The notes under the pieces were generated by a model, which did not search any database, had not been told where the DNA came from, and saw only the letters and a list, made by a program, of their open reading frames with translations. Shown here one piece after another: positions 1-10,848 of a DNA stretch of 64,000 nt. Within the stretch, counting starts at the first letter, position 1. Each line of letters opens with the position of its first letter. The translations under genes and the position numbers were made by a program. This stretch comes from Brachycybe producta (taxonomy: Eukaryota > Arthropoda > Diplopoda > Playtdesmida > Andrognathidae): NCBI GenBank assembly GCA_036925085.1, contig JAUPFP010000035.1:1131501-1195500 (forward strand). Direction: 5' to 3'.

Positions 1-518
1 AGAACTACAGCTGTGTTCTGTCAAAAAGTGTCTGTAAAGTGTTACCTGTTTTGGTTGTGGTCTATTATCAGGAAAACGCGAGTCACAAACACGGTAACAA
101 CAACGTTTTCCAACCATTTTTTGCTTAGGAGACGAACGGACAACTGGGCCGACATTAAAAAAAATCATGTACGAGATTCACTAAGATTTACACAAATTCA
201 CAGCAGAATATCACATATGGAAATTCATTTTACTTTTTTATCTGCATTTTACTGGATTCCTAGAATAGAATTAAAATTGGAAAATCCAATAAAACGTGAA
301 AAAAATAAAATAACTTGCCATACAGTACATGATTCACCCCCAATGTCTTCCCCTATGCAAAAAAAAACACGCTAGCCAACGATTTTCTTTTAAAATAATG
401 CCACCAGACGGAGCTGGTGTCACTTTTGCCTTATTTATTTTGCCTATGAACATGCATTTAACGGCTTTAAAATGTAGAAGTCCAGTTGCCAGTCCAGTAG
501 AGTAATAGTCTAAGGTAA
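1..518 (+). repeat. Interspersed DNA repeat, copy 1 (cut by window edge)
   Basis: This stretch matches, in inverted orientation, the segment at about 12251-12660. Shared landmarks are the phrase around GCCGACATTAAAAAAAATC, a run ending in ACAGTACAT, and the terminal motif AGTTGCCAGTCCAGTA followed by GAGTAATAGTCTAAGG at 483-516. The same terminal motif, inverted, bounds copy 2, so it is probably a terminal inverted repeat of a DNA transposon without coding capacity. The ORFs predicted in both copies are similar only because the DNA is. The superfamily cannot be set from this sequence. Confidence 0.6.
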
Positions 519-961
519 TACCAAATACAAAATGTAGCAACCTTATCCTTCTACTAACCATGTATTGATATGTAAGGGTTGAATTATGTGGGTATAATTA
601 ATTAATTCCCTTACCTAAGAAAACTCCAGTGAGGCAAAATAATTATTTAAATTATTATTTAATGTAACAAAACAAATAAAATGTATTAATATTAACAGCT
701 GTTTAGTTTACAAAATATGAATAAATAATGGCATTTAAATATACTTAAATAATCAAAGAAATACAAATAAAATATCTTGCACATGGTCAAGAGGAAGTAC
801 AACTTCAACTCCGAAATGAAGTTAAACATGAAGTTAGGTTGTTCATGCAAACCAGTGTTGTTTCTTGCTAAAGTGGATTTCATGCAATACCAGATGATTT
901 GAAGTTAGATCGAGAGGTGAAGATTATGATAAGATGTGTAAGATTCCACCCGGGTTTATCG
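519..961. other. AT-rich interval, nothing recognised
   Basis: AT-rich DNA between the repeat and the LTR of element A. I see no convincing ORF, RNA gene or repeat; the 63-codon ORF here has no protein-like features. Confidence 0.4.
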
Positions 962-2266
962 TGTAACGTTGTCGGAATTGTCGTCTGCTATGGGGAAGCA
1001 GACGATATTGCAGACAGCTTTTACTTCCAATATCGGCCGAAGTGTCGTCTGCTAGAAAAGAGCAGACGACGATGCAGACGATTCGTACTTATATAACCTC
1101 AGGCAGGCCCCTTACCAAGACTACCCCTACACTACAAGGTAGTCCTCTAGTTTCTCAAGGGGACGGAGAACCGGCTGTCGACTCTTCTTTTCAGCGCAGC
1201 CTGTGCAAATTACCTCTTCGTTTAAACAGCTGAGCATTGACCTACTAAATGGCTTAAGGAAACAATAACAAGCCCACGTGTTTCTGTTATCTTTATTTAC
1301 AGAGCTCAGGTGGAGTTTTCACAATACAGCCAATTTATTACATATAAGATCGATCTGAGTATTGTAACTGCTACATCGATCTTTTCTCGGTCAAATGCTT
1401 TCCGGATTACTTGTGACGTGAATCGTAACGTTATTGCTTCTGTTGTCTCGTTTCCGCCCTGTCTGCTCTGTCTGCTGCTTCCATCTGTTGGTCCTGTGGG
1501 CCCTTACCAGCAGTCTCTCTCTGCATTTTCACGGTGGTTGTGTCACTCACAACTCACAGGGATCCCAACCTTTGGTGTAACCGAGCATGTGGCTACTGGT
1601 CACCTTGCACAGAGTGCAGAGCAGAAATCAACCGGGCATTTAACCTCCGGCTGAATTCGGAGACAGAAGTCAGGTCCTCAACCGGGCATAGCATCCGGCT
1701 GAACTAACGGAAATACTACTAGAGAACAACCTCAAATATTGTGAGAGCCCAACTTATATACACATGTAAGCACTAGTCATGTGATATAAGTTGGCCAATC
1801 ATTACACAATATGTAAATGAATGATGCAATCTGGGTCCCAATGTTATGCTATGGTAACCACAGAAAAGACATTAAAAATACTCAATTGCTATGCTCAACA
1901 TTGGGCCATTTTCCAGGTTTAATGTTCCAATGTTGGGCTATGCAATATTAATAAAATATTCGAAAATACAAAAGAGTAAGAAACGAAAAGAGAACTTTAA
2001 TTGGAAAAGAAAATAATTAAAGTTCGAAGTGTTCCGTTTTAATTGGCGGTAAAAAGAACGGCCTCAAAAGAACATGCTTCAATAAAACCCGTTTAACCCT
2101 TAAGCAGACTATATATGGCTTTCGTTGCCATAGCAACATCACGTACGAACATTCATTCTTATTTCCAAGAATTAACGAGAGGCTAAGAGAGGAGAGAACA
2201 GAAACGATGACATCAGAGTGTGACGTCATAGGCACTGTTGCCAGGGAAAATGACAGGGTCATCACA
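962..2266 (-). repeat. 3' LTR of element A
   Basis: In element sense the segment begins TGTGATGACC at 2266, directly after a polypurine tract (TAAGTTAGGGGGAG, 2267-2280), and ends with CGTTACA at 962, giving TG...CA borders. A TATA-like TATATAAG lies near 1760 and an AATAAA near 1290, both on the minus strand in the expected order. Two stems built on GTCGTCTGC/GCAGACGAC lie at about 977-1000 and 1052-1085. At about 1.3 kb it is long for a Gypsy LTR. With no second copy in the window, the borders rest on the motifs alone. Confidence 0.65.
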
Positions 2267-4037
2267 CTCCCCCTAACTTAAAAGGGAAGTATGTCCTCAT
2301 GCTTCCACCCCCTCATAGGAAAAGGAGAAGAGTAGGGGAAGTACAAAGCTTCCAACCAAGAACCGAAACGAAACGAGAAGGAGAGAATACCCAGGGGATT
2401 TGTTTATGATAATAAATCAAGCCGCCTGTGTTGTTGAATAAAAACAGACTTGTCAAAACTAACAAAGCGTGTCGTGTTTATTTAATTCAAACAACATTCC
2501 CACGTGCGTTCTTTTTCACCCCTCTTCCAGTCTATTAATTTCCTATCTTCCTAATCTCTCATTTCACTCTAATTCTAACTGTTACCGCACATATAAACTT
2601 GTCATGAACACAATAATCAAGTGAACAAGGTCAATAGAGCATAACGTTATCTCTCAAAATCAAAACGAACATCTTACGTTTTACCGCTATTATAGGCTCA
2701 CGTTTACATTGCAGGTGTCTATACGCTGACAATTTCTCACGCTTCACTAAAGCTCTAAACTATTAAACTAATCATAACGTACTTAACCCATAACCAATTC
2801 ATAATCTATACTAATATAATCAAAACATATAAGTGCCCGTAATGCAGCAACGAATTATGCATATTGCTTCCACTAACTAGCATCTTATGTAATTAATCGT
2901 AATTATTCACTGAATACAGCAACGAATTATCCATGTCGCATGCATCCATTGAATCTCTACTTAATTTAATTGATTCCATCTTAAAATCAAAATCGCAATC
3001 ACTAATTCATATGCAATTAATTCCTACGCTTATAGTGTCGCAACGAATTAACCATGTTGCGTAGCACTAAACCGTATTAATCGCAATCTTATGCTAATTC
3101 AAGTTACTAATGCCCTCAACGTAGAACGAATTAATCATGTTACTAACGCTGTCCGCAAGTTCACGAATCGCATCTATTTCACTCTAATTGCAATAATCAA
3201 TATCCAATGCTTATTCCAGTTACTAATGCCCTCAACGTAGAACAAATGAACCATGTTACTAACGCTGTCCGCAAGTTCATGAATCGCATCTTATTAATCA
3301 AATTAAACACCTCTAACTGACCTATTAATTCATAGGATTAAGAGCTTATTTCTTACGCAGAACGGATAATCATGTTACAGCGTGAATTGCAATTAACCTA
3401 TTTCTATTAATTTCTATTGCAACTTCTACATACTAATCCAATAGTATAATCCAAATTTATCACTAATCTTTATCGCAGGTACTCATATTCTATTTGCTAC
3501 TCCTTACCAAGCGGTGTTTAACCTTGTGCTTCAAGCAATTTCTGCAAAGAATTGAATTTTCCCATTTCAAAAACATCGTGCAAACCCTTAAGGTGACATG
3601 CAAAGAAAGCCAAGTACCAGTAAGGAGAATATCAATTTATTATAAAAATATAAAAAGAAAACGATGTATGAACGATAAACACTCTGTTACAAATTATTCC
3701 CAAAATAATCATCCGTCACCCAAAAACGTATTGATGAACACAACATTATACCTTCAAAATCTGAATTTAGAAAAACAAATGGAAAAACGGAAATTTCCTC
3801 AGATCGATCAAACAACTCGAATTAAAAACGATACATTATTTTTCTTCTCTTGACGTTATACAATTTCAAAACGTAATTGAACGAAAATGAAAGAAACAAA
3901 AAGAAATTACTAGCCAGAACTTATGGCTAAAAAAAAATAAAACAAACAAGAGAAACATTATTAAGCATTTAAACTGAAACGGATTGAATGAAACGAGATG
4001 ATTTTAATCTCTTTAATGAAACAAAAACATCATTAGG
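2267..4037 (-). other. 3' untranslated part of element A with recurring motif
   Basis: No ORF in element sense. Between about 2840 and 3380 a motif of the form GCAACGAATTANNCATGTTGC recurs six times, about 75-120 bases apart. A roughly 115-base block around it is duplicated almost exactly at about 3105-3290. Several copies could pair their ends (GCAAC with GTTGC). The polypurine tract sits at 2267-2280. The role is unknown; RNA structure or packaging is only a guess. Confidence 0.5.
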
Positions 4038-6092
4038 TTAGCGTCGCCCAAGATCAATGGGGGAAGCCCAGGGATTTCTCCTGATGTCTTCATCCATATC
4101 CAGAATCCTTTCTGTCATCGTTGCCCAGGTTTCGCCAGTCGCAGTTATAGGGATGGCTGATCGACTGATGTCCTTGTAGAACATCCAAAAGGACTCTGCG
4201 ATGCGATCTTCTAAGCATCCTCTTCCTCTGCCATAGGCGTATTGCATTAAAGAAGTTTCCAACATCGGCATGTCAACCAGATTCGCCACCCAAGCTCCAA
4301 TCGGCAGCGTTAGGGGTTCTTGCGGCATAGGAGTGGGGTTGATGTAGACTATGCACATATTTAGACTGGTATCGACCCAGACTATTGCCATCTCTTCACC
4401 ACAGCGTAAGGCGAAGGCATGCTTCCTCCCAGGCTGCTGCGTACTCCAGCAAGGTGGTACCACATTCCGTATATTATAACTACCTTGATACTGGAACGCC
4501 TCTCCAGTGCAGGCCAGTTCATTTTGAAGGTGTACCAAGCAATTGTTTAGTATACAGTCCCCGTCGGAACTACCTTGATACGGTTGCTGACTGCGACACT
4601 TCGGTTTGGACTCAAAGTAAGATGCTAACTGTGGGTCGCTTTCGAAAAATCGTTGCTTTCGTTCTAGCGACATAATCCGTCTTTGCAGGCCTTCTATGGA
4701 TATTTCTCGTAATTCGTGTATCGACGTGACTGACATGATTTGGCCCGTGGTGCCCCGGATTCGTATCATAGGGGTTACAGGTTGGCTCATGCTTCCTCCC
4801 GATTGTTCCTGGGCCCAGTCCCCGAAGCCCTGGACTCCCAGTTCCAATGGTGTAGATGCACGGGGGACGTCTAAGTCTTTTAATCTCAGTGCCGTTTTCA
4901 ACTGTTCAATATAACTCCGTAGTTCCATTTCTGTCGTTGGAGAGGTGGATGGCGTCAACTTCGGACTGTCGTCCATTTTTCCGGAGGCGATACTTATCGC
5001 GTCCATCTCCAACGAATTTGATGGAACGTTCATATTTTCTTCGGCCATAGATACTTTTGAATTACGTATTTCGTTACCGAAGGAGAACAAGACTACTTTC
5101 GATTCCGCGTATTTTGCTACAAAAACCCCGTTACTTTCTTTTTTATCCTTTTCGACTACAGCTTCTCGGACTCCGTTTACCAATTGGTGGGTTGACAAAT
5201 TGTAGAACTGTCTACTTCCCTTGTTAGGAATTAAATTATGGCATGCCCAAGCAGCTCTCCATAAATTTAAAGACAATACTTTTGTTAATAGCGGCGTCTC
5301 CTTTTGAAACTGCCGACATCGTGTCTTATTGGTCGCTTTCTTTGGTGACGTCACTTTGTCCAAACTCGGTCCAATTTCCTGTTTTGCTCTTACTTCCTTA
5401 TTTTTTCGCTTCACTTTCTCGTCATCTGTTTCTACTGCGCCTGCGCAGTACCTTCTTGGCTCCTGTGGGTTTCCTTTCAGGTCCGCGCAGTCGTCTTCCG
5501 TTTTCAACGTATCGTCATCTCGATCGTCGTTTGTTTTCCACTTTTTCCAAGTTTCCAGGTACTTATCGTTATTTTCGGCTGTCTCCAGCGTCGTCCAAGA
5601 GGTATTACTTCTTCCAGGTCTCATTTTCCGGGTAAGCGGTACGTATTCGTCGGTAATAAATAAATTTAAATTATTATTTCCGCAAATGGTCCAGCCACTG
5701 CTTCGTTCCGTTGTAGATGAAGGTTCTACTATCCAGCCGCCATCTTGCTTTTGCTCGACAGGATCCTTTCTACCAAAACAGGGCATCACTTCCTTCCGTT
5801 TAATCCATGACGTGGGTAAATCTCCATGGTGACTTTCTCTGCTGTGACGTTTTTCTGGGGGAGCTAATGATGTATCACCGGCTGGATGCCTCAGGCGTTT
5901 ACTCTCATTTAATCCTCCTGCAGCCATTTTCGTACCAAATTCAAATTTTTTTTTCTTTTTCAACAGAATTACATCCAAAGAACAATTTCTTCTCTCAACG
6001 TATCGAATAGCGTAGACAGTGGGTAAGTTACTGAACATCAAAACTTGGTTGACTTGTTCTCGAACTTCGCAGCTACGATGATACCGCTTCAA
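4038..6092 (-). CDS. Extra 3' ORF of Gypsy element A, C-terminal LNN-box domain
   Basis: Open frame of up to 684 codons beginning about 27 bases after the integrase frame. The first codon of the open frame is not ATG, so translation may begin at an internal ATG or depend on splicing. The first 500 or so residues are charged, low-complexity and probably disordered, with an acidic and basic mix and no membrane segment. From about residue 512 the protein becomes globular: ILNN-x4-LQ, then FQYQGSY, a hydrophobic strand (EEMAIVWVD), and an aromatic-rich end. The same layout ends the extra ORFs of elements C, D and E. The place is that of env in retroviruses, but there is no signal peptide or transmembrane helix. 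Function unknown; I do not recognise the family. Confidence 0.7.
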   Translation of the reverse strand: MKRYHRSCEVREQVNQVLMFSNLPTVYAIRYVERRNCSLDVILLKKKKKFEFGTKMAAGGLNESKRLRHPAGDTSLAPPEKRHSRESHHGDLPTSWIKRKEVMPCFGRKDPVEQKQDGGWIVEPSSTTERSSGWTICGNNNLNLFITDEYVPLTRKMRPGRSNTSWTTLETAENNDKYLETWKKWKTNDDRDDDTLKTEDDCADLKGNPQEPRRYCAGAVETDDEKVKRKNKEVRAKQEIGPSLDKVTSPKKATNKTRCRQFQKETPLLTKVLSLNLWRAAWACHNLIPNKGSRQFYNLSTHQLVNGVREAVVEKDKKESNGVFVAKYAESKVVLFSFGNEIRNSKVSMAEENMNVPSNSLEMDAISIASGKMDDSPKLTPSTSPTTEMELRSYIEQLKTALRLKDLDVPRASTPLELGVQGFGDWAQEQSGGSMSQPVTPMIRIRGTTGQIMSVTSIHELREISIEGLQRRIMSLERKQRFFESDPQLASYFESKPKCRSQQPYQGSSDGDCILNNCLVHLQNELACTGEAFQYQGSYNIRNVVPPCWSTQQPGRKHAFALRCGEEMAIVWVDTSLNMCIVYINPTPMPQEPLTLPIGAWVANLVDMPMLETSLMQYAYGRGRGCLEDRIAESFWMFYKDISRSAIPITATGETWATMTERILDMDEDIRRNPWASPIDLGRR

Positions 6093-6118
6093 GTTAACTA
6101 CATTGAAGGCATCACGCG

Positions 6119-6974
6119 CTAACTTCCGTCAGTAAATTCAACTTCGTATACCAAATCACTTAACTTCCTTGTTATAACTCCGGGTCCTTTATACGGTAGC
6201 GCCAATTTATGCGTTAAACCAAGTTTCGGAGCGTGATCGTAAATCAAAACTTCATCTCCTACGTTGAACTCTTCTGGTTTTCTTCTCTTTGAATCGTAGC
6301 TCTTTTTCTGTCGCTCTTGCGCAGCTTTTAAGTTAGCGTGGGCGATCTCAAGCTCAGGATGACTCAAAGGATTACTCTCTTCTCGTGAAGCGATCTCGGG
6401 AGCGGATGGCACAACGTTGTCAATCGGCTCTCGAGCTCTTCTTCCAAACATTAACTCGAAGGGTGTGTACTTCATTGAAGATTGTATGGCAGTATTGTAA
6501 GCCCATACAGCATCATCGAGAACTCCATGCCAATCAGTTTGTAGCTTTTCAGGGTCAAGATACCTTCGAACAATTTCTATCAGAGTTCCATTACATCTTT
6601 CGGCGAGTCCATCTGCTTGTGGATGATAAGCCGTTGTGTAATGGTGCTTGATTCCTAATTTCTTTAGACATGTATCCACCTTCTTGCTAGCGAATTGTGT
6701 TCCACGATCAGATATAATATCCGCAGGCGTTCCAAATCCTCTCTCGTTATTTCGAATAAAAGTGACGATCGACGAAGCAGTCGCTCTTCGTACAGCTTTT
6801 GCAATCAAAAATCTTGTTGAATAATCCACAGCAACCATTATGTGTTGAACTTTTGCAGTGGATGTCGTCATTGGTCCGACAAAATCCATTCCCCATTTCT
6901 CTACAGGTTTCTCCACACAAATGGGTTCTAGAAATCCTTGAGGTTTCAGAGGTGTCTTCTTTGACCGTTGACAT
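6119..6974 (-). CDS. Integrase region of Gypsy element A
   Basis: DDE-type integrase that would insert the cDNA into host DNA. Catalytic-core landmarks are GMDFVGP, then SDRGTQF, and HPQADGLAER at the third acidic position. The core is followed by the C-terminal stretch DEVLIYDHAPKLG...YKGPGVITRKLSDLVYEVEF typical of Gypsy integrases without a chromodomain. The zinc-binding N-terminus lies at the end of the upstream RT-RNase H region. The homologous regions of C (about 19570-20654) and D share the whole arrangement. Confidence 0.9.
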
Positions 6975-6977
6975 ATA

Positions 6978-8780
6978 TCACATCTTGATATACTCGAAAG
7001 TGTCCTTCTTCATTTTCTTCCAGAAAAACCTCTTGTATAATCTTCCATACGTTTTCATAAATCCAAGATGACCAGAACCAGGTTCATCATGTACCATCTC
7101 TAGAATCTGCTTGCGTAATTGCTTCGGCACGACTGTTAACAAGATCGGTTGTGAAGTACCCAAAACGTTAGCGTACAACAATCCTCTAAAAATCGAATAC
7201 TTTTTGCTCAGGACGGAATTCGGTTGCTCCATTAATTCGTGGCAAGTCTCCGAAATCTCTGGGTCTTTCTGTTGCTCCTCAGCCCAATTCCAGGCTGGTA
7301 GGACAGCATATATGACTCCATCATCCATCTCATGTTCGACAGTAGCAGGCAAATTCTCATCCTGTGGTGTGTCTACTGGATTCCGTGACAAACTGTCCGC
7401 ATCTACATGAGTAATTCCTTTCTTATACTCGACTTTGTACCGGTACTCTTCTAGTAATAACTGCCATCTTCCTAATCTTCCTTGTAAGCGTGGTGCTTTT
7501 CTCAAGTAGCATAGGGAACTGTGGTCAGTGACAATCGTGATATCGCGGTTGAACAGATAAGGCCTAAATTTTGTGATCCCAAAGACGACAGCAAGGCACT
7601 CTTTTTCCGTTGTTGTATACCGTGTTTCAGCATCTTGTAACATTCTACTAGCGAAAGCTAAAACTCTCTTAACATCATCTTTCTTTTGCTGGTACAATAC
7701 AACTCCCAATCCATGATCGCTTGCATTAGTGTGGAGCGATATTTCGGCTGTCGGGTCGTACATAACCATAACTGGCGCCTCGATCAGAAGGGCTTTAATT
7801 CTTTTGAAAGCTCGATCTGTCTCGTCAGTCCATTTAAACTCATTTTCTTTCTTGGTCAAATTGGTCAGTGGTTTAGCGGCGTGGGCGAAATCCTTTATAA
7901 AACGCCGGTAATATCCTGCCAATCCAAGAAAACGTCTGACAGCTGTAACATTCTTCGGCTGTGGAAAATCTCTAACGGCAATGACTTTGTCCTCTTCTGG
8001 TGCAACTCCATCTTCACTAATGATGTGTCCCAGGTATGACACCTTGTTGTACCCGAAGAAACATTTCTTTGGTTGTAATGACAAGTTCGCCTTCCGTAGT
8101 AGTTCCAAAATCGTTCGCAGCCTTCCCATAAAACTTTCAAAAGTCCGTCTGAATACAATGATGTCGTCTAAGTAAACGAGGCAAGTTTCCCACTTTTGGT
8201 CCGCAAGTAAAACATCCAACGCACGTTGCAACGTTGCGGGTGCGTTGCAAAGACCAAAAGGCATCTTCCTGAATTCGTAAAGTCCACACGGGCTTATGAA
8301 CGCTGTCTTTTCCTGATCCTCTTCTTTAACTCTAATTTGCCAGTATCCACTCGCTAAATCCAATGTGGCAAAATATCTGCTGTTCGCAAGTGAGTCTAAT
8401 GCATCATCTATACGAGGTAGCGGATACGTATCCATTTTCGTATCGGCATTCAGCTTCCGATAATCCACACAAAAGTGGTGTCTTCCATCTTTTTTCCGCA
8501 CAATTACAACAGGACTTGCGTAAGGGCTCTTTGAAGGTCGGATAACTCCAGCATCCAACATCTCTTTTATCTCTTTTCTCATGATTTCTCGTGCTTCGGG
8601 CGCCATGCATCGCAATGGCTGCCTTACTGGACGTGCATCACCAGTATCAATCGCATGCTCTGTCAGGTTGGTTTCTCCCAACTCATTCAGATCGAAAGCA
8701 AACGATTCTCGAAATTCAAGGAGTAAATCTTTCATAACCTTCCTCTGCTCAGCATTGAGGTTAGTCCTAGATTTAAACAA
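6978..8780 (-). CDS. Reverse transcriptase and RNase H of Gypsy element A
   Basis: Copies the element RNA into DNA. Landmarks in order: LDAGVIRPSKSPYASPVV near the start of the RT fingers, [48 protein letters not shown], the catalytic YLDDI, and [12 protein letters not shown] at the thumb. RNase H follows (EISLHTNASDHGLG, ATRYTTTEKECLAVV, TDHSSLCYL). The last 80 or so residues are the H-H-C-C region of integrase (EPGSGHLGFMKTYGRLYKRF). The start overlaps the protease-containing frame by about 50 bases; in Gypsy families such overlaps can be crossed by ribosomal frameshifting, which cannot be judged here. Confidence 0.93.
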   Translation of the reverse strand: MFKSRTNLNAEQRKVMKDLLLEFRESFAFDLNELGETNLTEHAIDTGDARPVRQPLRCMAPEAREIMRKEIKEMLDAGVIRPSKSPYASPVVIVRKKDGRHHFCVDYRKLNADTKMDTYPLPRIDDALDSLANSRYFATLDLASGYWQIRVKEEDQEKTAFISPCGLYEFRKMPFGLCNAPATLQRALDVLLADQKWETCLVYLDDIIVFRRTFESFMGRLRTILELLRKANLSLQPKKCFFGYNKVSYLGHIISEDGVAPEEDKVIAVRDFPQPKNVTAVRRFLGLAGYYRRFIKDFAHAAKPLTNLTKKENEFKWTDETDRAFKRIKALLIEAPVMVMYDPTAEISLHTNASDHGLGVVLYQQKKDDVKRVLAFASRMLQDAETRYTTTEKECLAVVFGITKFRPYLFNRDITIVTDHSSLCYLRKAPRLQGRLGRWQLLLEEYRYKVEYKKGITHVDADSLSRNPVDTPQDENLPATVEHEMDDGVIYAVLPAWNWAEEQQKDPEISETCHELMEQPNSVLSKKYSIFRGLLYANVLGTSQPILLTVVPKQLRKQILEMVHDEPGSGHLGFMKTYGRLYKRFFWKKMKKDTFEYIKM

Positions 8781-10786
8781 TCCTCAAATCCTTCTTCATT
8801 TCTCATGGTGCCTCTGATAGTCTTTTCCCCATCTACCGTTTCTGTACGGATTGGGTTTAGATCTCCTATCAGGCCTCCAATTACATTCTTATACTCGTTA
8901 CTTGCGGTACATCTGCTGGACTTTTCCCCGTCTACCATTTCATGGACTGGGCTTAGATTTCCATTACATTCACCAATTTCTCTCCAATTACTAATGGTCC
9001 CTCGGTTGGTATTCTTCTCCCTATCTACCATTCCTTTACGGGATGGGTATAGATCTCCGAAACCTTCGCCACGTTCTCTTGAATTACTAATGGTCCCTCT
9101 GTTGGCTTTCTCCCCGTCTACCATTTCTTTATGGATTGGGCCTTTTATTCCAGTCAGGTCTCCACTTTCACTACAATCTCCATTACTCATGGTCCCTCTG
9201 ATGGTCTTCTTCCCGTCTACCGATCCTTTATGGACTGGGTCTTGATGCCCACTGCATTCTACACTTTCTCTCCAATTACTAATGGTCCCTCGGTTGGTAT
9301 TCTTCTCCCTGTGTACCGCCTTTATACGGGTTGGGTCTAGATCTCCGAAACCTTCGCCACTTTCTCTTGAATTACTAATGGTCCCTCTGAGTGTCTCTTT
9401 CCCGTCTACCATTTCTGTACGGACTGGGTGCAGATTTCCATAACATTCACCATTTTCATGTACTCTTTGAACTGTAGACTCCGCCTCGATCGTCGATCCT
9501 TGAGGTAGATTACTATTCAAAGTCTCTTCATTGGTCACGTGAAGGGCCGTGTCAAGTACTTCCGCAGTGCCAACTCCTTGATGGGCACCAAGCGTCAGAG
9601 TCCTTGAAGTGGTATTGCACACCAGTACCTTCATCTTTCTATGATCATCAATCTCCATTATTCCGGGTGCAGTCATAATTCCTGTCTTTTCTAGAGCCGC
9701 TGGGATTACGTCGATCAAGACCATTTCTCCTTTCACAGGGCAGTCATCGCATCGAACTTGAACAATCTGTTCCTCCCAGGGATCAAGACGAATTCTCTTA
9801 ATCAAGCGCAACGTCAAAGGTTTTCCAATTGCTGTTGAGGTGGTGGGTACGACCATCGAACCATAATCGGATTGTCTCCTAGATGAGTTGATCTGCCCAT
9901 CTCCCTCTATTCTTTTGTAAATCCTTGGCGCTTCAGCTGCTGCATCTTTAATCGGAACGTAGGTATATATGGGGTCGGTATTCTCAATGATTCCAGAAGT
10001 TCCTCCCTCCATCATATCCTCCTTGAAGTAGATCGCTCGCTTTTCCATATCAATCATCAATCGGAACGCAGCTCCGAGGTCGTTTCCTAACAAAGCCTTG
10101 AGTTGTCCATCGATAATCATAATCCGTGTCGTTGCCAGCTTCTTATAGAGTCGTACATTGACCTCTGCTGATCCAACAACTCGAATTCTCGATCCACCAA
10201 CTGCATTTACTGCTTCTTTAGCTGGAGCTGGGTCGATCTTCAGGCCAATCATCTTTGCAACTTTTTCACTTATTATGCTTATGTCAGCTCCTGAATCAAC
10301 CATCATTTCTACAGCTACTCCATTCATTGTAACGAATATTCTCGGAGGTCCATACTCGGGAATTCTTGACTGAATTGCCGCTGGCTCCGTTATCGTCATC
10401 ACAATCTCTTGCTTCTCAATCACATCTACATCATGTCCTTCAACAGTATCCTCTTGATCACACTGTTCTGCTACCGCTCCTCTCGCTGGGAATGAATTCA
10501 ATACCTCCGTAAGCTTCTGAACCGCATCAATTAAATTCGAGGTTATGGACTGTGTCGGGGGACGAGCAATTTTGGCTACTGTCGCTGATTCACTATCTCT
10601 CGTGCCTCTTGGGTCGTTCGAGGTGGATCTGCTAATCTGCAGGACATCCGATGACGAAGGGCGCTTCCGTGGGCCACTTTCTTTCATTCTGCCTTTACTT
10701 AACTCCATCATCTGCAGGTGCTCAATTCTCTCATCCTGCAGAACTCTCACGGTTGCTTTTCCGGGCTTGACCTTCTTTACCAACAT
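8732..10786 (-). CDS. Protease region of Gypsy element A with internal peptide repeats
   Basis: Contains a retropepsin-type aspartic protease at about residues 145-250: the active-site loop is MMVDSGADISIIS and a second hydrophobic loop reads LKALLGNDLGAAF. The protease would cleave the element's own polyproteins. After a linker of the kind seen between protease and RT in the other elements here (compare C at about 22.2-22.9 kb), the frame carries seven or eight tandem copies of a 31-33 residue unit (see the separate repeat entry) and then overlaps the RT frame. The N-terminal 140 residues are charged and probably disordered. The open frame starts at an ATG, but it may in life be joined to gag. 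Confidence 0.85.
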   Translation of the reverse strand: MLVKKVKPGKATVRVLQDERIEHLQMMELSKGRMKESGPRKRPSSSDVLQISRSTSNDPRGTRDSESATVAKIARPPTQSITSNLIDAVQKLTEVLNSFPARGAVAEQCDQEDTVEGHDVDVIEKQEIVMTITEPAAIQSRIPEYGPPRIFVTMNGVAVEMMVDSGADISIISEKVAKMIGLKIDPAPAKEAVNAVGGSRIRVVGSAEVNVRLYKKLATTRIMIIDGQLKALLGNDLGAAFRLMIDMEKRAIYFKEDMMEGGTSGIIENTDPIYTYVPIKDAAAEAPRIYKRIEGDGQINSSRRQSDYGSMVVPTTSTAIGKPLTLRLIKRIRLDPWEEQIVQVRCDDCPVKGEMVLIDVIPAALEKTGIMTAPGIMEIDDHRKMKVLVCNTTSRTLTLGAHQGVGTAEVLDTALHVTNEETLNSNLPQGSTIEAESTVQRVHENGECYGNLHPVRTEMVDGKETLRGTISNSRESGEGFGDLDPTRIKAVHREKNTNRGTISNWRESVECSGHQDPVHKGSVDGKKTIRGTMSNGDCSESGDLTGIKGPIHKEMVDGEKANRGTISNSRERGEGFGDLYPSRKGMVDREKNTNRGTISNWREIGECNGNLSPVHEMVDGEKSSRCTASNEYKNVIGGLIGDLNPIRTETVDGEKTIRGTMRNEEGFEDCLNLGLTSMLSRGRL
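8790..9480 (-). repeat. Coding tandem repeat, 7-8 units of 31-33 codons
   Basis: Seen in translation: units beginning RGTISN or RGTMSN, with a middle GEGFGDL or VECSGHQ type block, and ending VDGEKTI or VDREKNTN. Two unit subtypes partly alternate. The DNA unit is about 96-99 bases and stays in frame through all copies. It lies between the protease linker and RT, where C and D have nothing similar. Confidence 0.85.
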
Positions 10787-10848
10787 TCCATCTGAGGTTG
10801 AGGGTTCAGATACAGGCGGTCCGACACTCGGTTCGTCCTCCGCCCGTC

